Assembly (NCBI RefSeq): GCF_900089835.1 | Contig: NZ_OANU01000025.1 | Span: 1-64,000 of the forward strand | Direction: 5' to 3' | Length of the DNA stretch: 64,000 nt | DNA from: Vibrio thalassae | GTDB lineage: Bacteria > Pseudomonadota > Gammaproteobacteria > Enterobacterales > Vibrionaceae | In this document: one piece after another, positions 26,996-36,512 of the stretch | Position numbering within the stretch: the first letter of the stretch is position 1 | How the letters are laid out: each line of letters opens with the position of its first letter | Translations under genes and position numbers: made by a program | Notes under the pieces: model-generated | What the model saw: the letters and a program-made list of their open reading frames with translations, nothing else | Databases searched by the model: none | What the model was told of the DNA's origin: nothing

Positions 26996-27745
26996 TTAGC
27001 TACAGACCTTACACTGTTTTGATTTTGGCAAACCCATTTCACGCCAGCTTAACGTCAATCCATCGAAAATCAAAAGCTTGCCAATTTTAGGTTGTCCATA
27101 GTTTGCCAGTACTTTGATTGCTTCAAGAGCCTGAGTAGCGCCAATGATACCTACAACTGGTGACATCACTCCCGCTTCAACACAGCTCAACGTCGTATCG
27201 CCAAACAGCGCACTTAGGCACGCATAACAAGGCAGGGTATCATCTTCATAAGTGAAGACAGAAACCTGACCTTCCATTCTGATCGCAGCACCGCAGACCA
27301 ATGGCTTTTTATGTCGATAACAAAGACGATTCAGTTGATTACGAGTTTCAACGTTGTCTGTAGCATCCAAAACAAGGTCGTGATTGATGATTTGTTTTTC
27401 TAACGCCTCTTCATCTAAGCGACGATTGATCGTTTTGATGGTAACGTTTGGATTGATCTTAACTAACGCTTGGCGAGCAGACTCTACCTTATCGATACCA
27501 ATAGATTCATCGTTGTGAAGGACTTGTCGTTGAAGGTTGGACAATTCAACTTTATCGTCATCGACAAGGGTGATCGTACCAATTCCAGCTGCAACAAGAT
27601 ATTGGCTGGACGCACACCCTAAACCACCGGCCCCGATGATTAAAATAGACGATTTTTTGAGTGCTTCTTGCCCGTCAAAATCGAAATTCTTTAGGATAAT
27701 TTGACGGTTATAGCGAAGCATCTCTTGATCAGACAGTATGTCCAC
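26996..27745 (-). CDS. moeB: MoeB, molybdopterin-synthase adenylyltransferase
   Basis: This 249-residue E1-like enzyme activates MoaD by adenylation for molybdenum cofactor synthesis. The ATP site GAGGLGCASSQYL, the LVDDDKVELSNLQRQVLH region and two zinc CxxC pairs (CYAC and CKVC) are all present. I chose the GTG at 27745 because GAGG precedes it and the product then has exactly the length of E. coli MoeB. A longer frame extends into moeA. It lies ten bases after moeA and is probably co-transcribed. Confidence 0.93.
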   Translation of the reverse strand: MDILSDQEMLRYNRQIILKNFDFDGQEALKKSSILIIGAGGLGCASSQYLVAAGIGTITLVDDDKVELSNLQRQVLHNDESIGIDKVESARQALVKINPNVTIKTINRRLDEEALEKQIINHDLVLDATDNVETRNQLNRLCYRHKKPLVCGAAIRMEGQVSVFTYEDDTLPCYACLSALFGDTTLSCVEAGVMSPVVGIIGATQALEAIKVLANYGQPKIGKLLIFDGLTLSWREMGLPKSKQCKVCS

Positions 27746-27755
27746 AGTGACCTCG

Positions 27756-28991
27756 TTAGAATAGCGTTGGATTAAACAATTGTATCTGAACCGTCTCACC
27801 AACCTCTATTGAAGCGCGCTCTCTCTCTAAGACGACGAAACAATTGGCTAGACTCATCGATCTAAAAGCACCAGAACTTTGGTTTCCGGTACTCTCGACC
27901 ACGAACTGTCCATTTTCGATCGAATAGATACCTCGTTGATAATCGGTTCTTCCCGGTACTTTTTTGAACGCGCTGCGAGTCGTTGCTGGAATGGATTCTG
28001 GTGCTTTCCACTCGCTATGCCCTGATAGTTTAGCAACAAGAGGTTGTACCAGCACGTACATCGTCAAGACTGCCGACACAGGGTTGCCCGGTAAACCACA
28101 GAACCATGCGTTATCAAGTGCTCCAAACGCAAAAGGTTTGCCAGGTTTTATCGCCAGCTTCCAGAATCCGATTTGCCCCAGCTGTTCCAAAATGTCTTTG
28201 GTATAGTCTGCTTCGCCCACACTCACCCCACCGGAGGTAATTACCACGTCAGCTTGCTGCTGGGCTCTCTCGAAGGTGGATTTTAGCGTCGCAGGGCAAT
28301 CAGGGATAATCCCCAAATCAATGGCTTCACAACCAAAATTTTCGATAAGAGGTTTAATACCGTAACGGTTGCTGTCATAGATTTGGCCGTCTTGAAGTTC
28401 CGTGCCCAGCGGACGTAACTCATCACCAGTCGAAAAGAAAGCTATAACAGGTTTACGGAATACCTTGATGTGACTAATTCCGAGTGTAGCGATCATTGGA
28501 ATATCGCGAGCGGTTAAACGCGCTCCTTGCTTTAATACAACATCGTTGACCTTAATATCATCACCAGTAGGGCGGATATTCATATTAGGTCGCAAAGAGA
28601 GCTGATTAAACGTAATGTTATCGCCATCGACTGTCGTGTTTTCTTGCATGATGACCGCATCACAACCTTCAGGGATTTTTGCCCCAGTCATAATTCTAAC
28701 TGTGGTCATCGCAGGCCAATCACCTTCAAATGGTGCACCAGCGAATGACTTACCAATCATCGGTAAGGTTGGGTTTTGCTCTAAATCACTGAGGCGAATG
28801 GCATAACCGTCCATTGCTGAGTTATCAAATGGCGGGACGTTAATTGGAGAAAGAATATCTTCTGCCAACACATATCCTAGTGCATCAGGCAATGGCAGCG
28901 TGAGAGTCTCGGTAACAGGAGTAATTGGTGTGAGCATTTTATCCAATGCTTCTTCTATAGGCATCAAGCCTGGTGCATCGCAGCAACCCAT
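27756..28991 (-). CDS. moeA: MoeA, molybdopterin molybdenumtransferase
   Basis: This 411-residue enzyme inserts molybdate into adenylylated molybdopterin. PPFDNSAMDGYAIRL (about 42-56), the MoCF-type block with FSTGDELRPLG and ITSGGVSVGEADY, and GLPGNPVSAVLTMYVL are typical. I chose the ATG at 28991 (MGCCDAPGLMPIEEALDKML), which gives the same length as E. coli MoeA. An upstream ATG four codons earlier sits directly on the AGG. It is the first gene of moeA-moeB, divergent from folE across a 224-base gap that must hold both promoters. Confidence 0.93.
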   Translation of the reverse strand: MGCCDAPGLMPIEEALDKMLTPITPVTETLTLPLPDALGYVLAEDILSPINVPPFDNSAMDGYAIRLSDLEQNPTLPMIGKSFAGAPFEGDWPAMTTVRIMTGAKIPEGCDAVIMQENTTVDGDNITFNQLSLRPNMNIRPTGDDIKVNDVVLKQGARLTARDIPMIATLGISHIKVFRKPVIAFFSTGDELRPLGTELQDGQIYDSNRYGIKPLIENFGCEAIDLGIIPDCPATLKSTFERAQQQADVVITSGGVSVGEADYTKDILEQLGQIGFWKLAIKPGKPFAFGALDNAWFCGLPGNPVSAVLTMYVLVQPLVAKLSGHSEWKAPESIPATTRSAFKKVPGRTDYQRGIYSIENGQFVVESTGNQSSGAFRSMSLANCFVVLERERASIEVGETVQIQLFNPTLF

Positions 28992-29215
28992 AAGATAAGC
29001 CATCCTAATTGATTCAGTGGAACTAATGAAATTCAATAAAGTCTCCGGAATGTAACACATTTTTACGGGGGAAAGGCTGACTCCTATGGATAAAATAGCC
29101 AAAAACATGCTTCAAATCATAGTGACTACAAAGCAATACAGAATTTGTGGGTGTAATTGATGAAAATTCCGAGTATCCTTGTGCCCCCTTACGGGTGTTA
29201 GTGCGAGGAAGTAAG

Positions 29216-29869
29216 ATGTCAGGATTAAGTGAATCAGCAAAATTGGTGAAAGCCGCGTTGTCAGAGCGAGGGCTAGAAACACCGATGCTGCCAAATGAAG
29301 TCAGCCGTGAAGAAAAGAAAGAGCGTATTGAACATCATATGCGTGAAATTCTTACGTTGTTACAGCTTGATCTACAAGACGATAGTTTGATGGAGACGCC
29401 GCATCGCATTGCCAAGATGTATGTGGATGAAATTTTCTCTGGCTTGGACTATGAGAACTTCCCTAAAATCACCGTAATCGAAAACAAGATGGACGTTAGT
29501 GAGATGGTTCGTGTTAAAGACATCACGGTAACGAGCACTTGTGAACACCACCTTGTTACCATTGATGGTAAAGCGGCAGTCGCCTATATCCCTCGAGGTA
29601 AAATCATCGGTTTGTCTAAAATTAATCGTATCGTCAGGTTCTTCGCACAGCGTCCACAAGTTCAAGAACGTATGACGCAACAAATTCTGGTTGCTCTACA
29701 AGCATTGCTTGAAACGGACGATGTCGCAGTAACGATTGATGCAGTACATTACTGTGTGAAGTCTCGCGGTGTCATGGATGCTACCAGCGAAACGACGACT
29801 ACAGCATTGGGTGGCATCTTTAAATCCAAACCAGCGACTCGACATGAGTTTTTGCATGGATTGCGATAA
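29216..29869 (+). CDS. folE: GTP cyclohydrolase I
   Basis: This 217-residue enzyme converts GTP to dihydroneopterin triphosphate, the first step of folate synthesis. The zinc ligands are in TCEHHL and HYCVKSRGV, and [17 protein letters not shown] is the conserved helix. GAGGAAG stands before the ATG. A longer open frame from 29147 has no family similarity. A hairpin follows, which ends the transcript. Pairing of folE with moeA and moeB links two pterin pathways by neighbourhood. Confidence 0.95.
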   Translation: MSGLSESAKLVKAALSERGLETPMLPNEVSREEKKERIEHHMREILTLLQLDLQDDSLMETPHRIAKMYVDEIFSGLDYENFPKITVIENKMDVSEMVRVKDITVTSTCEHHLVTIDGKAAVAYIPRGKIIGLSKINRIVRFFAQRPQVQERMTQQILVALQALLETDDVAVTIDAVHYCVKSRGVMDATSETTTTALGGIFKSKPATRHEFLHGLR

Positions 29870-29899
29870 CCGTCGACTATTGAATGCATGTCTCTATTC

Positions 29900-29924
29900 A
29901 ACGCCTTCGAATTTCGAAGGCGTT
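29900..29924 (+). terminator. Terminator-like hairpin after folE
   Basis: AACGCCTTCGAA/TTCGAAGGCGTT is a perfect 12-bp stem with a one-base spacer (effective loop larger), 31 bases after folE. The following ATTGTATTT is only partly T-rich. Confidence 0.7.
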
Positions 29925-30066
29925 ATTGTATTTACAACTGCTTTTCGTTCATACTATTGATTACATAAAGGATTTACTCCGAAAGAGCAGGATAAAATTG
30001 ATGGGCGCAATACGACTAGAACAGAGTGCTCTAGAGTCTGAAGTCTCTTTCAGTTGGATTAGGTAG

Positions 30067-32115
30067 ATGAATAGACTTCAGAAAATTTATAGTTATGCTG
30101 AACCAAATACCACATTAGTGGTTGTCATGGGAGGACTTGGTTACCCTGTGTACTATTGGGTTTGGCAATATTTGTTTACCCAACCTTATGAAAATCTGTG
30201 GCTCAGATTACTTTGTTCTCTATTAGTGTTTGTTTTAGCTTTTAGAGACGTGATGTCTAACAAGCTAAAAAAGTTTCTGCCACACTACTACCTTTTTGCC
30301 ATTGGATTTTGTTTGCCGTTTTTCTTCTCATACATGATGCTCATGAACAACTGGAGTGATGTATGGGTATTGTCATTCATGTCCTCTATCTTTCTCCATA
30401 TTCTTTTGGTGTATGACACAAGGGTAATGCTTCTACATGCTTTTATTTGTGTGGTAGCTGCTGGTTTAATTGCCCACCTTCAATTGGAGGGCGGAATCCA
30501 ACTTGCTGAACATGTGGTCTATTTGCCAATCTTCGCCTTCACCTACCTGTTTGGTAACCTCTTTTACTTCAGAAACCAAACGGAGCATGAAGCTAAGTTC
30601 TCAATCGCTAAGTCGTTTGGTGCTGGCATTGCCCATGAAATGCGTAACCCTCTAAGCGCATTATTGTCTTCTTTCGAAGTCATCAAAGGAATTATTCCAA
30701 ATGGCAACTCATCCTACCGAAATACATACCAACTAAATGCGCAGGAAATTCAAATACTCAACGATTTAGTAGACGATTCAATGAAAGTTATTTGGACAGG
30801 TAATGAGACAATCGACTTGTTGCTTACGTCGATTGACCAGAACCGCGTTTCCACCTCGACGTTTTGCAAGCATCACGCCCACAAAGTGGTAGAGAATGCA
30901 GTTAACAGCTTTGGTTATAAAAATGCTTCAGAATCTAGATTAGTGCAGGTTGATATTGAGAGTGACTTTGAGTATTTGGGTAGTGACACATTACTGAAGT
31001 ATGTCATCTATAACCTTTTGAAGAATGCATTTCGTCATCGTGGAACTTCTAAATTTACAATTTCACTTAAGGCTAAGAGAACGGCGGATGGAAATAGTAT
31101 TCTAGTTCGTGATACGGGGCAGGGTATTGAACCTGATCTTATCAAAAACATCTTTGAAGATTTTTATACGACAGGCAAAAATGGAACGTTTGGCTTAGGT
31201 TTGTCTTTTTGTCGAAAGGTTATGATGTCGTTTGGCGGTAATATTGAGTGTCGTTCTGTTTATGGTGAGTGGACTGAGTTCGAACTCAAGTTTCCGGATT
31301 ACAGTTCTAATAAAATCAGTAATATCAAGTTTGATCTAATGAAAGCGAAAACACTACTTTACATTGGTGATGAGGACTCACGTGTTGGGGCTGTCATTAA
31401 GAGAATTAGCCTTGAAGCGGATATGAATCTCACGTCTATAACTTTATCCAAAGCGGCTGCTCGTGAAGAGCATCAGTTTGAGTTTAACTTGATTATCATC
31501 GATGGGGAGCTAGATCGCCATGGCTGGTCTCTGATGTCGAGATTAGAAGGTAAATTGGGTTTTACCGAGGCTAGAATTGCGTTCATCCATGACGAGAATG
31601 CGACTCGTAATCTCTATTTCCAGAGATATGTTGACATTGAATTGTACAGTCACCAAGATTTTATCAACTCCCCTAGAGATGCGCTCGACTACTTAATGTT
31701 TGATGAACTGAAAGTGGATATGCCAATTCAGTCATACAACGAAATTTCGACTAAACGTACCGTTATGATCGTAGACGATAATCATTCGTTGCGGTCTATT
31801 ACTAGTATTATGCTAGAAAAGCAGGGGTTACATGTCATCCAAGCAGAAAATGGCAAGGTGGCACTGTCGACACTGGAACAGGAAGATGTTGACTTGATTC
31901 TAATGGATATTGAAATGCCAGTTCTCGATGGATTGACAACAACTAAAATGATTCGTGAATCAAACGCATCCTACGCATCGATTCCTATCGTTGGTTATAC
32001 TGGCGATAAGAGTGAAGAGACGGTCACTAAAATCAACGAATATGGTATGAATGATTTTATTGTTAAGCCAACACCAAAAGACGAGCTAATTGATAAGGTT
32101 GCTACATGGATTTAA
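30067..32115 (+). CDS. cqsS: CqsS, CAI-1 quorum-sensing hybrid histidine kinase
   Basis: This 682-residue receptor has six membrane helices (residues about 15-168), a HisKA domain with His190 in GAGIAHEMRNPLS, an ATPase domain (LLKNAFRH, DTGQGIEPD, GLGLSFCRKV, about 320-420), a weakly conserved linker, and a C-terminal receiver (MIVDDNHSLRS, LMDIEMPVLDG). It closely resembles V. cholerae CqsS, four residues longer at the start. Without ligand it should phosphorylate LuxU; CAI-1 turns on its phosphatase mode. Phe166 stands where V. cholerae has Cys170, as in V. harveyi. The ATG follows TTAGGTAG. Confidence 0.97.
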   Translation: MNRLQKIYSYAEPNTTLVVVMGGLGYPVYYWVWQYLFTQPYENLWLRLLCSLLVFVLAFRDVMSNKLKKFLPHYYLFAIGFCLPFFFSYMMLMNNWSDVWVLSFMSSIFLHILLVYDTRVMLLHAFICVVAAGLIAHLQLEGGIQLAEHVVYLPIFAFTYLFGNLFYFRNQTEHEAKFSIAKSFGAGIAHEMRNPLSALLSSFEVIKGIIPNGNSSYRNTYQLNAQEIQILNDLVDDSMKVIWTGNETIDLLLTSIDQNRVSTSTFCKHHAHKVVENAVNSFGYKNASESRLVQVDIESDFEYLGSDTLLKYVIYNLLKNAFRHRGTSKFTISLKAKRTADGNSILVRDTGQGIEPDLIKNIFEDFYTTGKNGTFGLGLSFCRKVMMSFGGNIECRSVYGEWTEFELKFPDYSSNKISNIKFDLMKAKTLLYIGDEDSRVGAVIKRISLEADMNLTSITLSKAAAREEHQFEFNLIIIDGELDRHGWSLMSRLEGKLGFTEARIAFIHDENATRNLYFQRYVDIELYSHQDFINSPRDALDYLMFDELKVDMPIQSYNEISTKRTVMIVDDNHSLRSITSIMLEKQGLHVIQAENGKVALSTLEQEDVDLILMDIEMPVLDGLTTTKMIRESNASYASIPIVGYTGDKSEETVTKINEYGMNDFIVKPTPKDELIDKVATWI

Positions 32116-32144
32116 AAAAGCCCACCAATTGATGTGGGCTTTTT
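32115..32144. terminator. Bidirectional terminator between cqsS and cqsA
   Basis: AAAAAGCCCAC/GTGGGCTTTTT forms an 11-bp stem with an eight-base loop and A and T runs at the ends. It closes both convergent genes and lies right after the cqsS stop. Confidence 0.9.
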
Positions 32145-32151
32145 AATATAC

Positions 32152-33333
32152 TTACTTAAACGCTATCTCTTCATTGTCCCAAGCTTTTTGACAAACATTT
32201 ACGACTCTCGCAAGCTCTTCAATTGTATGATCTGCATTTATGGATAAACGGAGAATATGCCTACCGTTTGGAGTAGCTGGTGGAGCAAAAACAGAGCCAA
32301 AGATGCCGTTGTCTTCGAAAAACTCTCTCGCTCTTATAGTGTTTTCAACATCACCAGTGTCAATGCCAATAATCTGGGACTCACTCGGAATGCTAAACCC
32401 TATTTCACGTAACTTGTGATTGAGGTAATCTGCATTTTTCGCCAATGTCTTTCTCTTCTCATCGGCAGCGACGATGACATCAAACGTTTTACTCAGCCTT
32501 TTTAGTTCATAAGGTAACATTGCGGAGCTAAAAATAGCGGGAAACGCGACCATTGGGACACAATAATTTGTCTTGTTGTTTGCAAGTATAGCACCTGCTC
32601 GGTACGCAAAGGTCTTCGCTAGACTAGCAGTGATATAGTCGACATGCTCGGTGAGGCCTAGCTCAGCAACGAGACCTGCACCATTTGGTCCATGAGTACC
32701 TAATGAATGTGATTCATCAACGACGAGTGCGCAGTCGTATTCATAAGCAAGAGAGACCAGATCGACCAATGGGGCAATAGTTCCACTTGTACTGTAGATA
32801 GAATCAACAAGAATAATGCCGCTACCATGTTTGTTCAGTTGTTTCTTTAAATGACGCACATTGTTATGCATAAACATGTGAACGTTGGCACCTGCGATAC
32901 GGGCACCTTCCCAAAGTGAGGCGTGGGCAAAGAAATCTACGTATACATTGGTGTCTTTATCGCATATTGCTTGAAGCAAATTAACGTTTGCTGTCCAACC
33001 TGACTGAGTAACTAAGCAACTATCAAACCCCGTCAAAGTTGCTAACTTAGTTTCGAAGTCGGTTTCTTTTTCGGCTCCGAGTAAGTAAACGCCAGACATC
33101 AGTAAGCTTTCATCATTCTCCATGATTCCTTGGATATGAGCTTCCTTGATTTCACTATGACTATTGAGATTCAAATAATCATTTGTTTGCATCACAACGT
33201 CACCCTTTGATGGGCGACCACCGCAAACAACTGGCCTCTGGTCCGAATTAGAACTAATTCTGTCAGCGATGAAGAAGTCATGCTTCTGTGAAATAAAGTC
33301 TGGGAGAGCCTTCTTGATTTTTGTTAAGTGCAT
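32152..33333 (-). CDS. cqsA: CqsA, CAI-1 autoinducer synthase
   Basis: This 393-residue pyridoxal-phosphate enzyme of the alpha-oxoamine synthase fold condenses S-adenosylmethionine-derived amino donor with an acyl-CoA to give the CAI-1 precursor. Lys240 in TASLAKTFAYRAGA is the expected cofactor lysine. VDESHSLGTHGP carries the Asp and His of the pyridine site, and QSGWTANVNLL is also typical. It is about four residues longer than V. cholerae CqsA. It converges with cqsS, so signal and receptor lie together. Upstream, 220 bases of AT-rich DNA separate it from the TDT gene and hold its promoter. Confidence 0.96.
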   Translation of the reverse strand: MHLTKIKKALPDFISQKHDFFIADRISSNSDQRPVVCGGRPSKGDVVMQTNDYLNLNSHSEIKEAHIQGIMENDESLLMSGVYLLGAEKETDFETKLATLTGFDSCLVTQSGWTANVNLLQAICDKDTNVYVDFFAHASLWEGARIAGANVHMFMHNNVRHLKKQLNKHGSGIILVDSIYSTSGTIAPLVDLVSLAYEYDCALVVDESHSLGTHGPNGAGLVAELGLTEHVDYITASLAKTFAYRAGAILANNKTNYCVPMVAFPAIFSSAMLPYELKRLSKTFDVIVAADEKRKTLAKNADYLNHKLREIGFSIPSESQIIGIDTGDVENTIRAREFFEDNGIFGSVFAPPATPNGRHILRLSINADHTIEELARVVNVCQKAWDNEEIAFK

Positions 33334-33556
33334 AACAGTTATTCTCTATGTAATTGAAGTCATATGTCGGCCGATGCATTAATTTATTGCCGAATAAAGA
33401 ATAACTGTCACTAGTGTATATTTATTTCTTTGGTTATCTTTGCAAAATGAACTATAGTCTCTGTGAATTTATTAATTTTGTTTATACCTGTACGGGGTCT
33501 CAGCAATATCATTTCTGTACTCAACTGATGTTTATTGATATTTGTGTCACAAAAGG

Positions 33557-34525
33557 TTATTTTTCTTGTGCTAACTCTGGCCAATACATTTTGATAAAAC
33601 CAAAACTCACCCAGATAACCGCCAAAGTTGCTACAGATAACTCCAAAAAACCGAAGTTGTGAAGCCAATGCCAATGTGGGTACTCGCCCTCGAAGAAATC
33701 CGTTAACCTGTACATCGCTATCGAACTGATGACTGAGGGAAAGGTAATCGCAGCGATAGATGGTTGAAATTTAAGTCTTAATAATCTGAAGTAACACAAA
33801 TAGATAAGTAACGTCATCGTGATGGCAATACCAGCTAGCGCACCCGTCAGTATAGGATCAGGTTCAGGAAAATTGACTAAGTATGCTGATAATGTGAGGT
33901 TGATCGGCGCTGCCATAATAGCGATAGTAGGCCTGGCACGTTTGCGAAGCATACCTTCAAACACCAATCGATATAGAACCAGTGGTAGCATAAAGAAATA
34001 TATTGCTATGCACACACTAGCAATGGTTTCAGAATATACCGTATGGCCAAATTGAGTTCCTGCTAACGAACTACTAATAAGGCCAACAGGATAAAGAAAC
34101 CAGCTTGGAACTATATTGGCTATTTTAAAATTCTTAATTTGATAGAAAAAGAATAATATCGCCATGAGTATATGCAACATCAACGCAGCAAACCAAAGAG
34201 GATAGGCGATGAGTGGCCTTATAACGGCTAAATAATCACACAGGATTAATAATGCCATACTCATTGGGGCCATTAAGCTACCTGTTAATGGGTGCTTTAT
34301 ATCAGCCGAAAATATATGACGATTGAGTAGATATTTTAACAGTACGGGAATTAGCAGTAAGGCCCCGATAGTGGCTAAGACTGGCTGAATAGTCTTACCA
34401 AGTTCTGGTACGTACATTGCCCAAGCGTGGCCGAGGCCGATCATTCCTAAAGCCAGCGAGGCTTGAGATGTGGGGACACTGTGAAACTGTGTCAGTCGTT
34501 TTAGGGCAGCAAGACTTGTTGTCAC
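33557..34525 (-). CDS. TDT-family (TehA/SLAC1-like) membrane transporter
   Basis: This 322-residue protein has about ten membrane helices. FHSVPTSQASLALGMIGLGH near residue 14 is the conserved first part of the tellurite-resistance/dicarboxylate (TDT) family, and PSWFLYPVGLISSS (about 140) and PINLTLSAYLVNFPE are also typical. Members include anion channels and dicarboxylate or sulfite carriers. Tellurite resistance itself is not implied. It lies alone between cqsA and clcA on the same strand. Confidence 0.82.
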   Translation of the reverse strand: MTTSLAALKRLTQFHSVPTSQASLALGMIGLGHAWAMYVPELGKTIQPVLATIGALLLIPVLLKYLLNRHIFSADIKHPLTGSLMAPMSMALLILCDYLAVIRPLIAYPLWFAALMLHILMAILFFFYQIKNFKIANIVPSWFLYPVGLISSSLAGTQFGHTVYSETIASVCIAIYFFMLPLVLYRLVFEGMLRKRARPTIAIMAAPINLTLSAYLVNFPEPDPILTGALAGIAITMTLLIYLCYFRLLRLKFQPSIAAITFPSVISSIAMYRLTDFFEGEYPHWHWLHNFGFLELSVATLAVIWVSFGFIKMYWPELAQEK

Positions 34526-34627
34526 GAGGAGAGCTCTCTTTAATATCCTTATTATTATCTGCTAGCTCTTCTTGGAGAACCAGCAGTCTAGCCGTCTAAT
34601 TATACACAGTTTGGATAGAAAACGCGC

Positions 34628-36028
34628 TCAGTTTTCCTTTCGTGGTAGATCTTCTTGTCGTAGTTTTTCGTTTTTGATGGTTCGGTGGAGGAGTTGGCTA
34701 TAAATAGGTTGTCCCCCCATTGCTTGAGCAATTACTGTTGCACCCAACGCTGTGATGATAAGTGGTAAGATTAAGTGGTAGTTATTGGTCATTTCAATGA
34801 CCAGTAAAATTCCAGTAATCGGTGCTCGTACCGTTGCAGAGAAGAGAGCACCCATCCCTGCGATTGCAAAGACAGCGGGTTCTATTGGTAAGTTAGGAAA
34901 TAGTGCTTTCGCTGTTAATCCGAAAGCATAACCGAAGGACGTTCCCAGTGCCAGCATAGGTGCAAAAATACCGCCAGGCGCACCAGAGCCAAAGCAAATA
35001 AGGGTAGTAAGTACTCTACCGATAAACAGCAATACCAAGATGGAAGCGCTAAAACTGCCATTTGTAATATCAGGAATTATACCGATACCGCCACCAGTTA
35101 ATTCTGGTACATAGAGGAGGAGTAGCCCGAAACATCCGCCAATAATAGAACCCGTAAACAGGAAACGCTTAAGGTCGTTTTTATGAATGCGTACAAACAG
35201 ATCTTGAAACACGGTAACAAGTTTATTGAAAGCAACGCCAAATACACCGAAAAGTGCACCTAAAACTAGAAATAGCCACAACACATTGAGTTCTGGTGAG
35301 CCATATTGTGGGATGGAGATGACGGCGCTTTGACCATTAATATAGCGAAAAACCAAAGTCGCGGTTACTGCTGAGATAAGTACGGCTTTAATAGAAATAA
35401 GAGAGTAGCGAAAATGCGGACGCATCTCTTCGATAACAAACATGATACCGGCAAGAGGGGCGTTAAAAGCAGCTGCGAGACCGCCTGCAGCACCGGACGC
35501 AAGCAAAGTATGGCGACTGTCATCGTTTTTTACTCGGAAGAGATCTGTCACCATCCGAGCTAAGTTGCCGCCCATTTGTACCGTTGGACCTTCTCGACCT
35601 AGTACCATACCTGAACCGAGAGCTCCTAAGCCACCAAAGAACTTAACGGGTAACACGCGCCACCAACGAACTGGTCGCATATTATCCATCGCCCCCTCAA
35701 TTTCAGGAATACCTGACCCTGCCGCCTCAGGTGCAAATTTATGGACTAAAAAATAGCCAATGAAGGCGAGTAGTGCACTAATTAGAAAGGCGGAAAGCCA
35801 CAGAGGCAGGACTGAACCGATTTCGTCGCGAAGCCACTCTGTACGCGTCTCAGTCACGAAGTGAACACCAAGCTCAAACAATGTGCCTACCAAACCTGCA
35901 AGCACACCCACAACACAAGATAGCAAAAGCACTGAGATAGGTGTCGTATCTCTCGAGAGAAACTGATTAATCGTTCCACGTGGCACATAGGCAAGTAACG
36001 ATTGTTTGATTCTTTCTCTCTTTGTCAT
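34628..36028 (-). CDS. clcA: ClcA-type H+/Cl- exchange transporter
   Basis: This 466-residue CLC exchanger moves two chloride ions for one proton and aids acid resistance. The selectivity motifs are present: GSGIPE near 104-109, GREGPTVQMGGN with the gating Glu146, the proton glutamate Glu201 in FVIEEMRPHF, and GSGAPGGIFAPMLALG. These match E. coli Glu148 and Glu203 with an offset of two, so it is an antiporter, not a channel. A short C-terminus has no CBS domain. A 480-base gap follows its promoter side. Confidence 0.93.
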   Translation of the reverse strand: MTKRERIKQSLLAYVPRGTINQFLSRDTTPISVLLLSCVVGVLAGLVGTLFELGVHFVTETRTEWLRDEIGSVLPLWLSAFLISALLAFIGYFLVHKFAPEAAGSGIPEIEGAMDNMRPVRWWRVLPVKFFGGLGALGSGMVLGREGPTVQMGGNLARMVTDLFRVKNDDSRHTLLASGAAGGLAAAFNAPLAGIMFVIEEMRPHFRYSLISIKAVLISAVTATLVFRYINGQSAVISIPQYGSPELNVLWLFLVLGALFGVFGVAFNKLVTVFQDLFVRIHKNDLKRFLFTGSIIGGCFGLLLLYVPELTGGGIGIIPDITNGSFSASILVLLFIGRVLTTLICFGSGAPGGIFAPMLALGTSFGYAFGLTAKALFPNLPIEPAVFAIAGMGALFSATVRAPITGILLVIEMTNNYHLILPLIITALGATVIAQAMGGQPIYSQLLHRTIKNEKLRQEDLPRKEN

Positions 36029-36183
36029 TGTATTTAAAGACCTTAGGTTCTAATGATAGGAATGTATAAGTAAAATTATACGACTTAGAACAATTGGCAA
36101 CAGTGGCAAAGATGAAAAGTAGTATTTCAAATTTAATGTTGCTTTTTTTGCATGATTTTGTGAGATACGTCAATTTTATTTCC

Positions 36184-36212
36184 TTGCATTAATTGGAATC
36201 TGTACCATATTT
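36184..36212 (+). promoter_or_regulatory. Sigma-70-like promoter upstream of a possible small RNA
   Basis: TTGCAT (36184-36189), a 17-base spacer and ATATTT (36207-36212) fit -35 and -10 boxes at optimal spacing. The predicted start is about 36218-36221, in AT-rich DNA between clcA (minus) and the G3E GTPase (plus). Confidence 0.45.
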
Positions 36213-36217
36213 AAAAC

Positions 36218-36399
36218 GTAGGGATGGTATTCGACTAGCGTGGAGGATTTGAAAACCCTACATACAATTTGGATGTGCAACAAACACATACTACTGCCCC
36301 GTCCATAATCTCAGCCGCGTTAATAGGGTTCAGAGATTCGCAAACTCACGATTGAGTAACGGGGGATTAAGGCGCGCGCAAAGTGCGCCTTTTGTCTTT
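36218..36399 (+). ncRNA. Candidate small RNA of about 180 nt
   Basis: Between a promoter-like pair and a GC-rich terminator (AAGGCGC/GCGCCTT at 36369-36391, followed by TTGTCTTT) lies a stretch with higher GC than its surroundings and no coding pattern. A hairpin GGATTTGAAAACCC is near 36244. It does not look like Qrr, 6S, CsrB or tmRNA. The 90 bases after it up to the GTPase show nothing. If it is transcribed it would be a new regulatory RNA; it could also be a long leader of the GTPase gene. Confidence 0.45.
36369..36399 (+). terminator. GC-rich rho-independent terminator
   Basis: AAGGCGC/GCGCCTT closes over a nine-base loop and is followed by TTGTCTTT. It lies more than 300 bases after the clcA start on the other strand and 110 bases before the GTPase gene, so it belongs to no annotated protein gene. 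Confidence 0.7.
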
Positions 36400-36512
36400 C
36401 TGCCTACTTAGCTTCTTTACTCTAAAGCGCTCACTACTTGATATATTCAATCTAGAACCTCAAAGTCGGTTAGGTATATACTCCTACTAAAATAATGTTT
36501 AGAGAGTTCATC

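Noticed and set aside
33414..33662. Plus-strand open frame of 82 residues over the cqsA-TDT gap
   Set aside because: It overlaps the TDT gene, lacks a ribosome-binding site and has no recognisable motif.
36240..36360. tRNA or tmRNA-like segment
   Set aside because: T-arm-like sequences are present on both strands, but no acceptor stem or anticodon arm can be built.
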